A stretch of DNA of 64,000 bases, taken from Oscillospiraceae bacterium. GTDB taxonomy: Bacteria; Bacillota; Clostridia; Saccharofermentanales; Saccharofermentanaceae. The position numbers and the translations under genes are program-made. The stretch covers positions 1 to 64,000 of the forward strand of contig CACWXL010000001.1 of NCBI GenBank assembly GCA_902764825.1. The letters run 5' to 3'. Below are positions 7,485 through 16,883 of this stretch, piece by piece. The notes beneath the pieces were generated by a model. That model ran no database searches. It was not told where the DNA came from and worked only from the letters and a program-made list of their open reading frames with translations. The stretch's first letter is position 1, and each line of letters starts with the position of its first letter.

Positions 7485-8282
7485 TCAGCACAAGACTTTG
7501 AAAAGTCTTACGAATTCACCGGGCTGAAGCTCCTCTGCCCTGCAGTTGTCGTTAATCCCTATCTGATTCAGAGCGTTACAGATTGTATCTGTCGCTGCAA
7601 GTCCTGAGAGATTCTTCTTCAGCATCTTCCTCCTCATCGAGAAGCATGTGTTAAGGAATCTTACAAATTTCGTTGTAAGGTAATCAGCAGTAGCAGACCT
7701 TGTAAAGCTGATTACCGCCGATGTGGTATTCGGCTGAGGAATAAACGCAGTCGAAGGAACCTTGAATTCATATCTGTATCCGCCGTAAAGACTTGCAAGG
7801 ATCGCCAAAGGACCATATTGCTTGCTTCCGGGCCTGCAGTCGATCCTTGCTATCGCTTCGTCTTCTACCATGAATACCATCTTCCTGACATCAGAAAATT
7901 CGGCGAACAGCTTCTTCATAATGTCAGTCATGATGTAATACGGAATATTGCTTACGACTACATCGATAGCAACGTTCTCGGGACGCTCAAATTTGAGGAA
8001 ATCCTGATGGAAGATCGTTGCATTCGTGATGGTATCTCTCAGATGATCAGCAAGTCCCTTATCTATTTCGACACAACCTAAATGATCAGTCTTCAAAGAC
8101 AAAGGAAAAGTCAGACTTCCAAGACCCGGTCCTATCTCAAGAACCATGTCTTCCCTGTTGATCTCACAGAGGTCAACGATGCTTTGGATGATCTTCTCAT
8201 CACAAAGGAAGTTCTGCCCGTATTTGCTTAAGGGCAGGATTCCTTCTGACTGCAAAATGTCTTTTATATTATCTCTGTTCAT
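7485..8282 (-). CDS. rsmA: 16S rRNA (adenine1518/1519-N6)-dimethyltransferase RsmA (KsgA)
   Basis: 265 residues. It dimethylates A1518 and A1519 of helix 45 in the small ribosomal subunit using S-adenosylmethionine. Visible motifs are KYGQNFLCDE, SAM-binding LEIGPGLGSLT, acidic CVEIDKGL and catalytic VVSNIPYYI (NxPY type), with FIPQPNTTSAVI and SMRRKMLKKNL in the C-terminal domain. Length is normal. It starts 6 bases after purL stops, in the same train. Confidence 0.96.
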   Translation of the reverse strand: MNRDNIKDILQSEGILPLSKYGQNFLCDEKIIQSIVDLCEINREDMVLEIGPGLGSLTFPLSLKTDHLGCVEIDKGLADHLRDTITNATIFHQDFLKFERPENVAIDVVVSNIPYYIMTDIMKKLFAEFSDVRKMVFMVEDEAIARIDCRPGSKQYGPLAILASLYGGYRYEFKVPSTAFIPQPNTTSAVISFTRSATADYLTTKFVRFLNTCFSMRRKMLKKNLSGLAATDTICNALNQIGINDNCRAEELQPGEFVRLFKVLC

Positions 8283-8288
8283 TTTCGC

Positions 8289-11200
8289 TTACAGGAAATA
8301 TGCGACTCCTGATTCAAAGATCTTCTGATACTTGTTGCCCGGAATGTTCTTTGTAAGATCAGATTCATATCTTTCAGTATGACCCATCTTACCGAGTACA
8401 CGTCCGTCAGGTGATGTGATGCCTTCGATGGCGCAGATGGAACCGTTGGGGTTGAACTGCGTATCTGAAGCATAGTTTCCGTCAAGATCAACGTAGCATG
8501 TAGCGATCTGGCCGTTTGCTGCGAGCTTTCTTACTACTTCCTCAGATGCAGCGAACTTGCCTTCACCGTGAGAGATCGGGATCTCATAGATCTCACCGGG
8601 ATTGCAGAGTGAGAGCCAGGGGCTCTTGTTCGTCATGATCTTGGTCCTTGCATACTTGTTCTGGTGTCTGCCGATATTATTGAACGTAAGCGTAGGGCTG
8701 TCAGGTGTCATGTCACAGATCTTGCCGAAAGGAACGAGACCAAGCTTGATCAAAGCCTGGAAGCCGTTGCAGATACCTAATACGAGACCGTCTCTGTTAT
8801 CAAGGAGATCAGAGATCGCATCTGCGATTCCGCTGTTTCTTAAAGATGCTGTGATGAACTTACCGGAGCCTTCAGGTTCGTCACCTGCAGAGAAGCCGCC
8901 AGGGATCATCATGATGTTGGATTCACGGATCTTGGCTGCAAGTTCAGCAAATGATTCATTGATATCGTTCTGGTTTCTGTTCCTGATAACGAATACTTCG
9001 GCATCAGCGCCTGCTCTCTCGAATGCTCTTGCGGAGTCGATCTCGCAGTTGTTGCCCGGGAATACGGGGATGATGACCTTCGGCTTAGCACCCTTAAGTA
9101 CGCCCGGAGCAGCCTTTGCAGGCTTACCGTCTGTGTATACGTCGATCGCGAAAGGCATATCAGCTGATTTAGCAACTGTCGGGAAGATCCTTTCGAGCTT
9201 GCCCTCATATGCTTCAAGAGCATCTTTGCCGGATAATTCAGTGCCTGCATATGTGAAGGCACCTGTATCGTTTGTGGTACCTAAGAACTTGCCGCCTGCC
9301 ATCTCAACCTTATCAACGGCATTGCCGTCGTTAGGAATTGCTACGATGACAGCACCCAATGTCTTAGAGAAGAGATCAGCTTCAGAGAGCTTATCTGAGA
9401 AATCAAATCCCAATTGGTTACCGAAGCACATCTGAGCGACTCTTGCTGCAACGCCTGCACTCTTTACTACAGCCGCATTCTTGATCTCGCCTCTGTCGAT
9501 CAGTTCCTTAACAGCCTTGATAACTCTTAAGACGTGGTCCTTCTTGTAAGAACCCTTGCCGTCTCTTGCGCACTTAATGAGATAGAGCTTCTGGCCCTTG
9601 CCTGTAAGTGTTGCAGTAATGATCTTATCTGTTGTGGACATTCCTACGGCAAAGCTTACGAGCGTCGGAGGTACGTGGATATCGTTAAATGTACCGGACA
9701 TTGAGTCCTTACCGCCGATAGCGGCAGTACCGAAGTCGAGCTGGGCCTTGTATGCACCAAGGAGTGCAGCAAGAGGCTTGCCCCATGATTCGTTGCTGCC
9801 CATTCTCTCGAAATATTCCTGGAATGTAAGTCTTGCCTTCAAAGGATCAACACCCATAGCAAGGAGCTTAAGGAGTGACTCAACTACTGAGTTATAAGCA
9901 CCTGCATAAGGGCTCCACTCTGTGTAATAAGGATCGAAGCCGTATGTCATTACAGAGCAGTCATGTGTTGTGCCGTGATCGAGCGGGATCTTTGCAGCCA
10001 TACCTTCCTCAGGTGAATTCTGCATCTTACCGCCGTAAGGCCAAACAACAGTTGCAGCACCGATCGAAGAGTCGAATCTCTCGATAAGGCCCTTTCTTGA
10101 TGCGCCTTCAAGAGAATTAAGTGTTCCCTTAAGGCTCTCTGCAAAGTTGCCTTCAACATAACCGTTTGCAGGAGTATCAAGGAACTCACCCTTGCCCTGA
10201 GGAACGACATCTGCCTGGGCATACTGTGTTGCACCGTTTGTATCGATGAAGCTTCTGGGAAGGTCAACGATCGTAGCGCCGTTCCATACCATCTTCATTA
10301 CGGGCTCTTCTGTAACTTCAGCAACGACCGTAGCCTCAAGATTTTCCTTGGCAGCTGCTGCCATGAACTTATCAAGATCTGCAGGATGTACTACGACAGC
10401 CATTCTCTCCTGTGATTCGGAGATAGCGATCTCAGTGCCGTCAAGACCATCGTACTTCTTCGGAACTGCATCAAGGTTGATCTTAAGACCTGCTGCAAGC
10501 TCACCGATTGCAACGGATACACCGCCTGCACCGAAGTCATTACATCTGATGATGAGTCTTGTAACTTCAGGATCCCTGAAAAGTCTCTGGAGCTTTCTTT
10601 CCGTAGGAGGATTACCCTTCTGGACTTCTGATCCGCAAGTAACTACGGACTGTGTATCATGTGCCTTGGAAGAACCTGTAGCGCCGCCGATTCCGTCACG
10701 TCCTGTTCTTCCGCCAAGGAGAACGACGATGTCACCTGCCTGAGGTCTTTCTCTTACGATATTTGAAGCAGGAGCAGCACCTACAACGGCACCGATCTCC
10801 ATTCGCTTTGCGATATAACCGGGATGGTAAACTTCGTCAACAAGACCTGTTGCAAGACCGATCTGGTTACCATAGGAAGAATAACCTGCAGCTGCTGTGC
10901 GGCAGAGTTTCTTCTGTGAGAGCTTACCCTTAAGTGTGAGTTCAACGGGTACTGTCGGATCGCCTGCACCTGTAACACGCATAGCCTGATATACATAAGA
11001 TCTTCCTGAGAGAGGATCTCTGATAGCGCCGCCTAAGCATGTAGCAGCACCACCGAAAGGTTCGATCTCGGTAGGATGGTTGTGTGTCTCATTCTTGAAC
11101 ATGAAGATATAATCTTCAGGCTTGCCGTCTACTTCGATCCTTACCTTGATCGAGCATGCATTGATCTCTTCAGACTCATCGAGATCAGCGAGCTTGCCGT

Positions 11201-12074
11201 CTTTCTTGAGTTTCTTGCCTGCGATAGTACCGATGTCCATGAGGCAAATAGGCTTCTGGCTGATCCTCTCGCCGTAAACATCTTCTCTTGTAGCAAGGTA
11301 ATCCTTGTATGTTTCCTTGATCTCTGCAGTTAACTCGTCATCACCTTCGAACTTAATGTCTGTAAGGTTTGTAAGGAATGTTGTATGACGGCAGTGGTCA
11401 GACCAGTATGTATCAAGAACACGGATCTCTGTAACTGTGGGAACTCTTCCCTGCTCTTTAAAGAAATCCTGAACGAACTTGATATCTGCAAAGCTCATAG
11501 CAAGACCCATGGACTTTCTTAAAGCTTCAAGGTCCTCATCGGACATTTCAAGGAAGCCGTCAATATTAGCTACTGTTGTAGGAATGTCATACTTATCGAC
11601 TAATGTCTCAGGCTTAGCAGCAGATGCTTCTCTTGCCTCAACGGGGTTTATGAGATATCCCTTGATCTTCTCTTTTTCGCTGTCGGAAACAGAGCCGTAG
11701 AAAGCTACGATCTTGGCGCACTTTACGATAGGTCTCTCCTTGGCGGTCATGAACTGGATACACTGAGCTGCTGAATCTGCTCTCTGATCGTACTGGCCGG
11801 GCAATGACTCGATAATGAGGACATATGCTGCATCAGCAAGATCTACAGTCTCATCGTAAAGGATATCGACCGGAGGTTCGCTGAATACAACGGGCTTGGC
11901 ATTTTCGAACTCTTCGTCCGTAACGCCCGAAACGTCGTAACGGTTGATAACACGTACCTTTGTGATGCCAGCGACATTCAAGTCGTATTTTACATCGTGA
12001 AGGATTCCGCCTGCTTCAACGTTAAAGCCTTCTTTTTTCTCTGACAGTACTCGTCTTACATCATTCTCGTTCAT
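8289..12074 (-). CDS. purL: Phosphoribosylformylglycinamidine synthase, single-chain
   Basis: 1261 residues, the large fused type that combines the PurS-like, PurL and PurQ parts. It converts FGAR, glutamine and ATP to FGAM in purine synthesis. Visible are the ATP/substrate segment THNHPTEIEPFGGAATCLGG, GGRTGRDGIGGATGSS, and a C-terminal glutaminase domain with nucleophile Cys in LGICNGFQAL and the His/Glu pair in GKMGHTERYE. No other pur gene is nearby. There is no room for a purine riboswitch: only 22 bases separate it from htpG. It is the largest gene in the window. Confidence 0.96.
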   Translation of the reverse strand: MNENDVRRVLSEKKEGFNVEAGGILHDVKYDLNVAGITKVRVINRYDVSGVTDEEFENAKPVVFSEPPVDILYDETVDLADAAYVLIIESLPGQYDQRADSAAQCIQFMTAKERPIVKCAKIVAFYGSVSDSEKEKIKGYLINPVEAREASAAKPETLVDKYDIPTTVANIDGFLEMSDEDLEALRKSMGLAMSFADIKFVQDFFKEQGRVPTVTEIRVLDTYWSDHCRHTTFLTNLTDIKFEGDDELTAEIKETYKDYLATREDVYGERISQKPICLMDIGTIAGKKLKKDGKLADLDESEEINACSIKVRIEVDGKPEDYIFMFKNETHNHPTEIEPFGGAATCLGGAIRDPLSGRSYVYQAMRVTGAGDPTVPVELTLKGKLSQKKLCRTAAAGYSSYGNQIGLATGLVDEVYHPGYIAKRMEIGAVVGAAPASNIVRERPQAGDIVVLLGGRTGRDGIGGATGSSKAHDTQSVVTCGSEVQKGNPPTERKLQRLFRDPEVTRLIIRCNDFGAGGVSVAIGELAAGLKINLDAVPKKYDGLDGTEIAISESQERMAVVVHPADLDKFMAAAAKENLEATVVAEVTEEPVMKMVWNGATIVDLPRSFIDTNGATQYAQADVVPQGKGEFLDTPANGYVEGNFAESLKGTLNSLEGASRKGLIERFDSSIGAATVVWPYGGKMQNSPEEGMAAKIPLDHGTTHDCSVMTYGFDPYYTEWSPYAGAYNSVVESLLKLLAMGVDPLKARLTFQEYFERMGSNESWGKPLAALLGAYKAQLDFGTAAIGGKDSMSGTFNDIHVPPTLVSFAVGMSTTDKIITATLTGKGQKLYLIKCARDGKGSYKKDHVLRVIKAVKELIDRGEIKNAAVVKSAGVAARVAQMCFGNQLGFDFSDKLSEADLFSKTLGAVIVAIPNDGNAVDKVEMAGGKFLGTTNDTGAFTYAGTELSGKDALEAYEGKLERIFPTVAKSADMPFAIDVYTDGKPAKAAPGVLKGAKPKVIIPVFPGNNCEIDSARAFERAGADAEVFVIRNRNQNDINESFAELAAKIRESNIMMIPGGFSAGDEPEGSGKFITASLRNSGIADAISDLLDNRDGLVLGICNGFQALIKLGLVPFGKICDMTPDSPTLTFNNIGRHQNKYARTKIMTNKSPWLSLCNPGEIYEIPISHGEGKFAASEEVVRKLAANGQIATCYVDLDGNYASDTQFNPNGSICAIEGITSPDGRVLGKMGHTERYESDLTKNIPGNKYQKIFESGVAYFL

Positions 12075-12096
12075 AAGGTTCTCCTTGTGAAATTAA

Positions 12097-14025
12097 TTAC
12101 AGATTATCAGCGCTCTTGGAGAGCAGTTCGGTGTTGTACTTCAAGAATCTCTCAAGTCCTGCGGAATCAAGCGATCCGTGTGCAAGCTTAGCCTGGTCGT
12201 AGATGTGCTGTGCCAGACGGTCAGCCTCTTCCTTCTTGGTGCCCAAGGATTCAAGGGCTTCAAGCTTTGTAATGAGCGGGCTGTCGGTATTAACGACAAG
12301 CTCTTCAGTCTCAGGGAACATGTCGGCGAGTTCTTCTTCGGACATGTTGCCCATCGCTGACATCATTCTCTCATACTGTGCGCGCATTTCCTTCATTCTT
12401 CTGTTATGTTCAGCTTCACGGATCAAAGCAGGAAGATTGTCTTTGCCCATTTCCTGCGCGAAAACGATAAGCTTCTCATCACCTACGGCGCTCCTGAAGA
12501 AATCCTTGAGCTTGTTCTTGGTCTCCTCATCGGATTCCTTTCCGGAAAGCTCAGAGTCAACACGCTTGAACTTGTAATCCGGCTTCTTCATCTCCATATA
12601 GGACATAAAGTTATTGTCGATCTCCTGATCCATTACAACGACTTCATAGCCGTCATTCCTGCTCATCTCGACATAAGCTGCCTGAGCTTTGGGATCAGTT
12701 GTATATCTGATCGTCTTCTTATCTTCGGATGTGAGTTCTTCGATCGTCTTGAAAGTGCCGTCTACTGTCTCAAAGAGGCAGATGGATTCGACCTTCTCGT
12801 AGAACTTCTCTTCCTTCATCATGCCGTACTTAACGAATACGGAGATGTCAGACCAGTACTTCTCAAAGTCTTCTCTCTGCTTCTTGAAAAGATCATTGAG
12901 TTTATCGGATACCTTCTTGATGATGTGTCCGGAAAGCTTCTTTACATATTCATCCTGCTGCAAAGCAGAACGTGATACGTTTAGCGGGAGATCAGAGCAG
13001 TCAAGGCATCCCTGCAAAAGGAACAGGAAGTCAGGAATGATCTCTTCAATGTTGTCAGCTACGAAGATCTGGTGATTATAGATCTTGATGCGGCCATCCA
13101 AAGACTGATAGATATTGTCTGTCTTCGGGAAATAAAGGATACCCTGCAATGTAAAAGGATAATCCATATTTAGGTGGATCCAGAACAACGGATCACGGCC
13201 GTCGTTGAATACTGAATGATAGAACTGCTTATATTCAGATTCAGTGCACTCAGAGGGCTTCTTTGTCCAGAGAGGCGACTTGTTGTTTACGGGTACGTAG
13301 GAAACAGGTGAAGGTGTAAATGTCTCGCCCTTCTCTTCTGCTTCCTTCTTACGCTTCTGTTCAGCTTCCTCGTGGAGTCTGTCTGACTTGGTATCAACGA
13401 AGAAAATGTCGGCAGGTGCGAAATAGCAGTACTTGCGGATCGTCATTCTCAATGTAGCAGAATCGAAGATCTTAACAGCATCTTCAGAAAGCTTTAAGGT
13501 AATTACAGTACCTCTTTCCTTCTTCTCTGAAGGAAGGATCTCATAATCCATACCGTCCTTTGACTTCCAGATAACAGGCTCAGAATCTTCCATGAAGCTC
13601 TTCGTATCGATAGTAACTTCATCAGCTACCATGAATGCGGAATAGAAACCTAAGCCGAAGTGACCGATGATGCCGGTCTTATCAGTGGATTCCTGCTGGT
13701 ATTTGGTTACGAAATCAAGAGCACCGGAGAATGCGATCTGGTTGATGTACTTCTCGACCTCATTCTCGGTCATGCCGATACCGTTATCTTCGAATGAGAT
13801 AGTCTTGTTATCGTCATCGTAAGTAACTGTGATCTTATAATCTGACTTGTCGGGTTCTTTCTCGGCCTTGCCGAGCTCAACGAGCCTTCTGTGCTTAGCT
13901 ATAGCATCCGCACAGTTCGATACTAATTCTCTTACAAAGATATCCTTATCTTCATAGAGCCATTGTCTGATAACCGGAAAAATATTCTCGGTCGTAACCG
14001 ATATCTTTCCTGATTTAGCCTCCAT
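12097..14025 (-). CDS. htpG: Chaperone protein HtpG (Hsp90)
   Basis: 642 residues, normal for bacterial Hsp90. The GHKL ATPase domain shows FVRELVSNCADAIAKHR (catalytic Glu and Asn), DNGIGMT and the ATP-lid GHFGLGFYSAFMV. The middle and C-terminal dimerisation regions follow without interruption. It assists late folding of client proteins. A strong GGAGGTGG ribosome site lies before the ATG. It sits 19 bases downstream of the aminotransferase gene and shows no heat-shock operator of its own. Confidence 0.97.
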   Translation of the reverse strand: MEAKSGKISVTTENIFPVIRQWLYEDKDIFVRELVSNCADAIAKHRRLVELGKAEKEPDKSDYKITVTYDDDNKTISFEDNGIGMTENEVEKYINQIAFSGALDFVTKYQQESTDKTGIIGHFGLGFYSAFMVADEVTIDTKSFMEDSEPVIWKSKDGMDYEILPSEKKERGTVITLKLSEDAVKIFDSATLRMTIRKYCYFAPADIFFVDTKSDRLHEEAEQKRKKEAEEKGETFTPSPVSYVPVNNKSPLWTKKPSECTESEYKQFYHSVFNDGRDPLFWIHLNMDYPFTLQGILYFPKTDNIYQSLDGRIKIYNHQIFVADNIEEIIPDFLFLLQGCLDCSDLPLNVSRSALQQDEYVKKLSGHIIKKVSDKLNDLFKKQREDFEKYWSDISVFVKYGMMKEEKFYEKVESICLFETVDGTFKTIEELTSEDKKTIRYTTDPKAQAAYVEMSRNDGYEVVVMDQEIDNNFMSYMEMKKPDYKFKRVDSELSGKESDEETKNKLKDFFRSAVGDEKLIVFAQEMGKDNLPALIREAEHNRRMKEMRAQYERMMSAMGNMSEEELADMFPETEELVVNTDSPLITKLEALESLGTKKEEADRLAQHIYDQAKLAHGSLDSAGLERFLKYNTELLSKSADNL

Positions 14026-14044
14026 TTATACCACCTCCAAAAAA

Positions 14045-14917
14045 TTATCCGTTCAAAGCGCGCTTTGCAGCGTCTATATATTCAGATGTATATTCCTGAT
14101 ACATCTTAGAGATCATCTTAAGGATCCCGTTGTTTGCAGAATCGAACTCATAATCATCCATGAACCTTACGGGCAGGATGTCAAAAGGAGTGCTGCTGAC
14201 AAATACGGCATCTTTAGCAGGATCTAACTCTTCCGGAGCAAATGTGCCGGTCTCAAGCTTTAAGCCCGCACGTTCCAAAGCAGTCATGACCCTCTTTCTG
14301 GTAATACCAATAAGTATCTTATTGTCAGGAGCTGAATAGACCTTGCCGTCCCTTATGACGAAGAGATTGGACATTGATCCTTCGTAGAGCTTGCCTTCGT
14401 TATCTGTAAGTACGAGCTCGAAAGGAAGTCCGTGACTGTTCTCTTGCTTGAACTTCTCGTTAACTGTAGTCTTATAATCTCCCCTGAAGATCTTAAGATT
14501 AGGTGTCTTGCGCTCCCAGTTAAGGATGCTCGTATTAATGCCGTTTTCGAATTGCGAAGCGGAAGGCAGATTAATATCTGCCTGATGTATAAGTAATGCT
14601 TCTTTTGTAAGAACTATTCTTACAGAGCCGTCCCTGATACCGTCAAGATCGATGAAGCTGTATGTCTCAGCCAAGATCTTTGACGTATCTACAGGAAAGT
14701 TCTCCAAACCCTTAACCGAATTGACGAGTCTTTGCAGATGATCTTCAACGAATAAAAGAACACCATCCTTTACCCTGACGGTCTCATAATAGATCCTTAT
14801 ATCTACGGGTTTCTGGAGAGATTCGGTCAATTCCGAACTGACTCTGTAGTATTTGCCACAATAAAGAAAGCCTTTGCCGATAAGATGTTCCATCAACGGA
14901 TAAGCCATTAGAGTCAC
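14045..14917 (-). CDS. Class IV (PLP-dependent) aminotransferase
   Basis: 290 residues of the fold-type IV family, which includes branched-chain aminotransferase, D-amino-acid aminotransferase and aminodeoxychorismate lyase. The PLP lysine is Lys149 in FRGDYKTTVNEKF. The cofactor segment EGSMSNLFVIRDGKVYSAP and the GITRKRVM helix are clear. Which of the three activities it has cannot be told; no pabAB, ilv or dal genes are near. The start is probably GTG at 14917, with AAGGGG 4 bases upstream; an in-frame ATG at 14908 is the alternative. It is the first gene of the long minus-strand train. Confidence 0.82.
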   Translation of the reverse strand: MTLMAYPLMEHLIGKGFLYCGKYYRVSSELTESLQKPVDIRIYYETVRVKDGVLLFVEDHLQRLVNSVKGLENFPVDTSKILAETYSFIDLDGIRDGSVRIVLTKEALLIHQADINLPSASQFENGINTSILNWERKTPNLKIFRGDYKTTVNEKFKQENSHGLPFELVLTDNEGKLYEGSMSNLFVIRDGKVYSAPDNKILIGITRKRVMTALERAGLKLETGTFAPEELDPAKDAVFVSSTPFDILPVRFMDDYEFDSANNGILKMISKMYQEYTSEYIDAAKRALNG

Positions 14918-14961
14918 TGATCCCCTTGAGAAAAGTATAATTGCATATTATGCCACATAAG

Positions 14962-14990
14962 ATTGTATACATAATCGGACTTTTTTACAA
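14962..14990 (-). promoter_or_regulatory. Candidate promoter for the aminotransferase-to-smpB gene train
   Basis: On the minus strand TTGTAA (14990-14985) and TACAAT (14967-14962) are separated by 17 bases, about 45 bases before the start codon. It lies in the 238-base divergent region shared with argG. It is the only good promoter candidate I see upstream of the ten-gene minus-strand run. Confidence 0.5.
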
Positions 14991-15073
14991 AACGGTAATA
15001 ATGAAAACATGCACAAAAAATAATTCTTTATTCTTATTTGCTTTTATAAAAGCCCAAGATTAAAATTTGTGTG

Positions 15074-15102
15074 TTGACTTGTTAAGAGAGCAAGTGTATG
15101 AT
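15074..15102 (+). promoter_or_regulatory. argG promoter
   Basis: TTGACT (15074-15079), a 17-base spacer and TATGAT (15097-15102). It is a good sigma-A match placed 53 bases before the argG ATG, with an ARG box just downstream. The short leader leaves no space for a riboswitch or T-box. Confidence 0.75.
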
Positions 15103-15123
15103 ATGCGAAGTTTATACAAAGTT

Positions 15124-15140
15124 ATGCATAAATATTCATA
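15124..15140 (+). promoter_or_regulatory. ARG box (ArgR operator)
   Basis: The sequence ATGCATAAATATTCATA closely fits the Bacillus-type ARG box CATGAATAAAAATKCAAK and its imperfect dyad. It lies about 20 bases downstream of the -10, between the transcription start and the GGAGG ribosome site. Binding of arginine-loaded ArgR/AhrC there would repress the argG operon. Confidence 0.65.
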
Positions 15141-15155
15141 AATCGGAGGTGCCTT

Positions 15156-16370
15156 ATGGCAAAAGAAAAATTCTTACTGGCTTATTCAGGCGGACTTGAT
15201 ACTTCTATCATCATCCCGTGGCTTCTTGAGCACTATGACTGTGAAGTCGTAGCTTACTGCGGTGAAGTCGGCGTTGGTGTAGATCACGACTATCTTGAGA
15301 AGAAGGCACTTAAGTGCGGCGCTGTTAAGTGCATTATCGAAGACATTTCAGAGGAGTTCGTTTCCGACTTCGTCTTCCCTACTCTCAAGGCTAATGCAGT
15401 TTACGAGGGCAAATATCTCCTCGGTACATCCATGGCTCGTCCTGTTATCGCTAAGCACTTCGTTGAGGCTGCTCATGCTAACGGATGCACAACGATCGTT
15501 CACGGCTGCACAGGTAAGGGCAACGATCAGGTAAGATTCGAGCTTTCCATCAAGGCTCTCGATCCTGACATGAAGATCCTTGCACCCTGGAGAATCTGGG
15601 ATATCAAGTCCCGTGACGAAGAGATCGATTACGCTCAGGCCCGTGGAATCGATGTTCCTGTTACAAAGGAGAACAACTATTCCAAGGACGAGAACCTCTG
15701 GCACCTTTCTCACGAGGGTATGGATCTTGAGGATCCTGCAAATGAGCCTAACCTTGATAAGATCCTTGAGCTCATGGTATCTCCTGAGAAGGCACCTGAT
15801 ACTCCTACATATGTAACGATCAAGTTCGAGAAGGGTATCCCTGTAGAAGTTGACGGACAGAAGCTCTCTCCTGCTGACCTCTTAAGATACTGCAACAAGG
15901 TTGCTGCAGCTAACGGCGTAGGTATCGCAGACATCGTTGAGAACCGTCTTGTCGGCATGAAGAGCCGCGGTGTTTATGAGACTCCCGGCGGAACACTCCT
16001 TTTCGCTGCTCACAGAGAGCTTGAGCTCCTCACAGTTGAGCGTGACACGATCCACTATAAGGATCTCGTAGCACAGAAGTTCTCCGAACTCGTATACTAC
16101 GGACAGTGGTTCCACCCCTTGAGAGAGGCTCTCTCAGCTTTCGTTGATAAGACACAGGAAGTTGTTACAGGTGAAGTCAAGATGAAGCTCTATAAGGGCA
16201 ACTGCACTCCTGCAGGCACAACATCACCCTTCTCCCTCTACGATCCTGAGATCGCTACTTTCGAGGCTGATGACGTTTACAACCAGGCTGATGCAGGCGG
16301 ATTCATCAACTGCTTCGGTCTCCCTATGAAAGTTAATGCTAAGATGAAGCAGAAGAACGGTTTACTCTGA
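15156..16370 (+). CDS. argG: Argininosuccinate synthase
   Basis: 404 residues. It joins citrulline and aspartate with ATP to give argininosuccinate, the penultimate step of arginine synthesis. The PP-loop [10 protein letters not shown] lies at about 8-17, with [14 protein letters not shown] near 121-134 and a full-length C-terminus. A GGAGG site lies 6 bases before the ATG. Codon use is strongly biased, as for a highly expressed gene. It heads an operon with two acetyltransferases and argH. Confidence 0.97.
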   Translation: MAKEKFLLAYSGGLDTSIIIPWLLEHYDCEVVAYCGEVGVGVDHDYLEKKALKCGAVKCIIEDISEEFVSDFVFPTLKANAVYEGKYLLGTSMARPVIAKHFVEAAHANGCTTIVHGCTGKGNDQVRFELSIKALDPDMKILAPWRIWDIKSRDEEIDYAQARGIDVPVTKENNYSKDENLWHLSHEGMDLEDPANEPNLDKILELMVSPEKAPDTPTYVTIKFEKGIPVEVDGQKLSPADLLRYCNKVAAANGVGIADIVENRLVGMKSRGVYETPGGTLLFAAHRELELLTVERDTIHYKDLVAQKFSELVYYGQWFHPLREALSAFVDKTQEVVTGEVKMKLYKGNCTPAGTTSPFSLYDPEIATFEADDVYNQADAGGFINCFGLPMKVNAKMKQKNGLL

Positions 16371-16390
16371 TTTATTGATTGAATATCCTG

Positions 16391-16429
16391 AGGGCTGTCT
16401 CTTATGTGGAGGCAGCCCTTATTATTTTT
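16391..16429 (+). terminator. Hairpin with U-rich tail after argG, inside the arg operon
   Basis: AGGGCTGtC (16391-16399) pairs with GGCAGCCCT (16411-16419), followed by TATTATTTTT. It has the form of a Rho-independent terminator but stands between argG and the co-oriented GNAT-GNAT-argH genes, and I see no convincing new promoter after it. It may act as a partial terminator or processing site that lowers argH relative to argG. Confidence 0.7.
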
Positions 16430-16442
16430 GGAGGTGACGCAT

Positions 16443-16883
16443 ATGAATGAAGTATTTACTGATCTGATAACCGAAGAAGAATACATGCAGTTCCGTAAGG
16501 AAGTCGGCTGGGCTGAATTCCCTCTGGAACAGGCCCGTGAAGGTCTTAAGAATTCATTTATACGCTGCCTCAGAATTGACGGCAAACCTATTGCTCTGGG
16601 CAGAGTCTTATGGGATCACGGCTATGTCGTCTATATTGCGGATATTATCGTAAAGCCTGAATATCAGGGCAAAGGCTACGGCAGGATGGTCATGGAAGAT
16701 ATAATGAAGATGATCAAGAACTGGCTTAAGCCCGGATACAAGGTAATGGTGAGTTTGTGTTCCGCTAAAGGAAAAGAGGCATTCTACGAGAAGTTCGGCT
16801 TTTTCAAGCGTCCGAATGAAGATACGGGATGCGGAATGTCCCAGTGGATATCTTCTGAGATCAAAGAAAGCGAGGCATGCTGA
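16443..16883 (+). CDS. GNAT family N-acetyltransferase (first of two in the arg operon)
   Basis: 146 residues. The acetyl-CoA-binding motif QGKGYGRMVMED lies near residue 77, and the C-terminal beta-bulge region FYEKFGFFKRPNE is typical. The frame stays open upstream, but ATG at 16443 is preferred because GGAGGTGA lies at 16430-16437. Single-domain acyltransferase with no partner domain. Substrate is not evident; position between argG and argH makes an arginine-pathway substrate, such as glutamate (short NAGS) or an amino acid, an open option. Confidence 0.85.
   Translation: MNEVFTDLITEEEYMQFRKEVGWAEFPLEQAREGLKNSFIRCLRIDGKPIALGRVLWDHGYVVYIADIIVKPEYQGKGYGRMVMEDIMKMIKNWLKPGYKVMVSLCSAKGKEAFYEKFGFFKRPNEDTGCGMSQWISSEIKESEAC

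Noticed and set aside
8602..9435. 277-codon plus-strand frame inside purL
   Set aside because: Composition is Ser/Leu/Ala-rich as expected for the antisense of a biased gene; no start signal or recognisable domain.
12075..12096. Purine riboswitch before purL
   Set aside because: Only 22 bases separate htpG and purL, too short for an aptamer.
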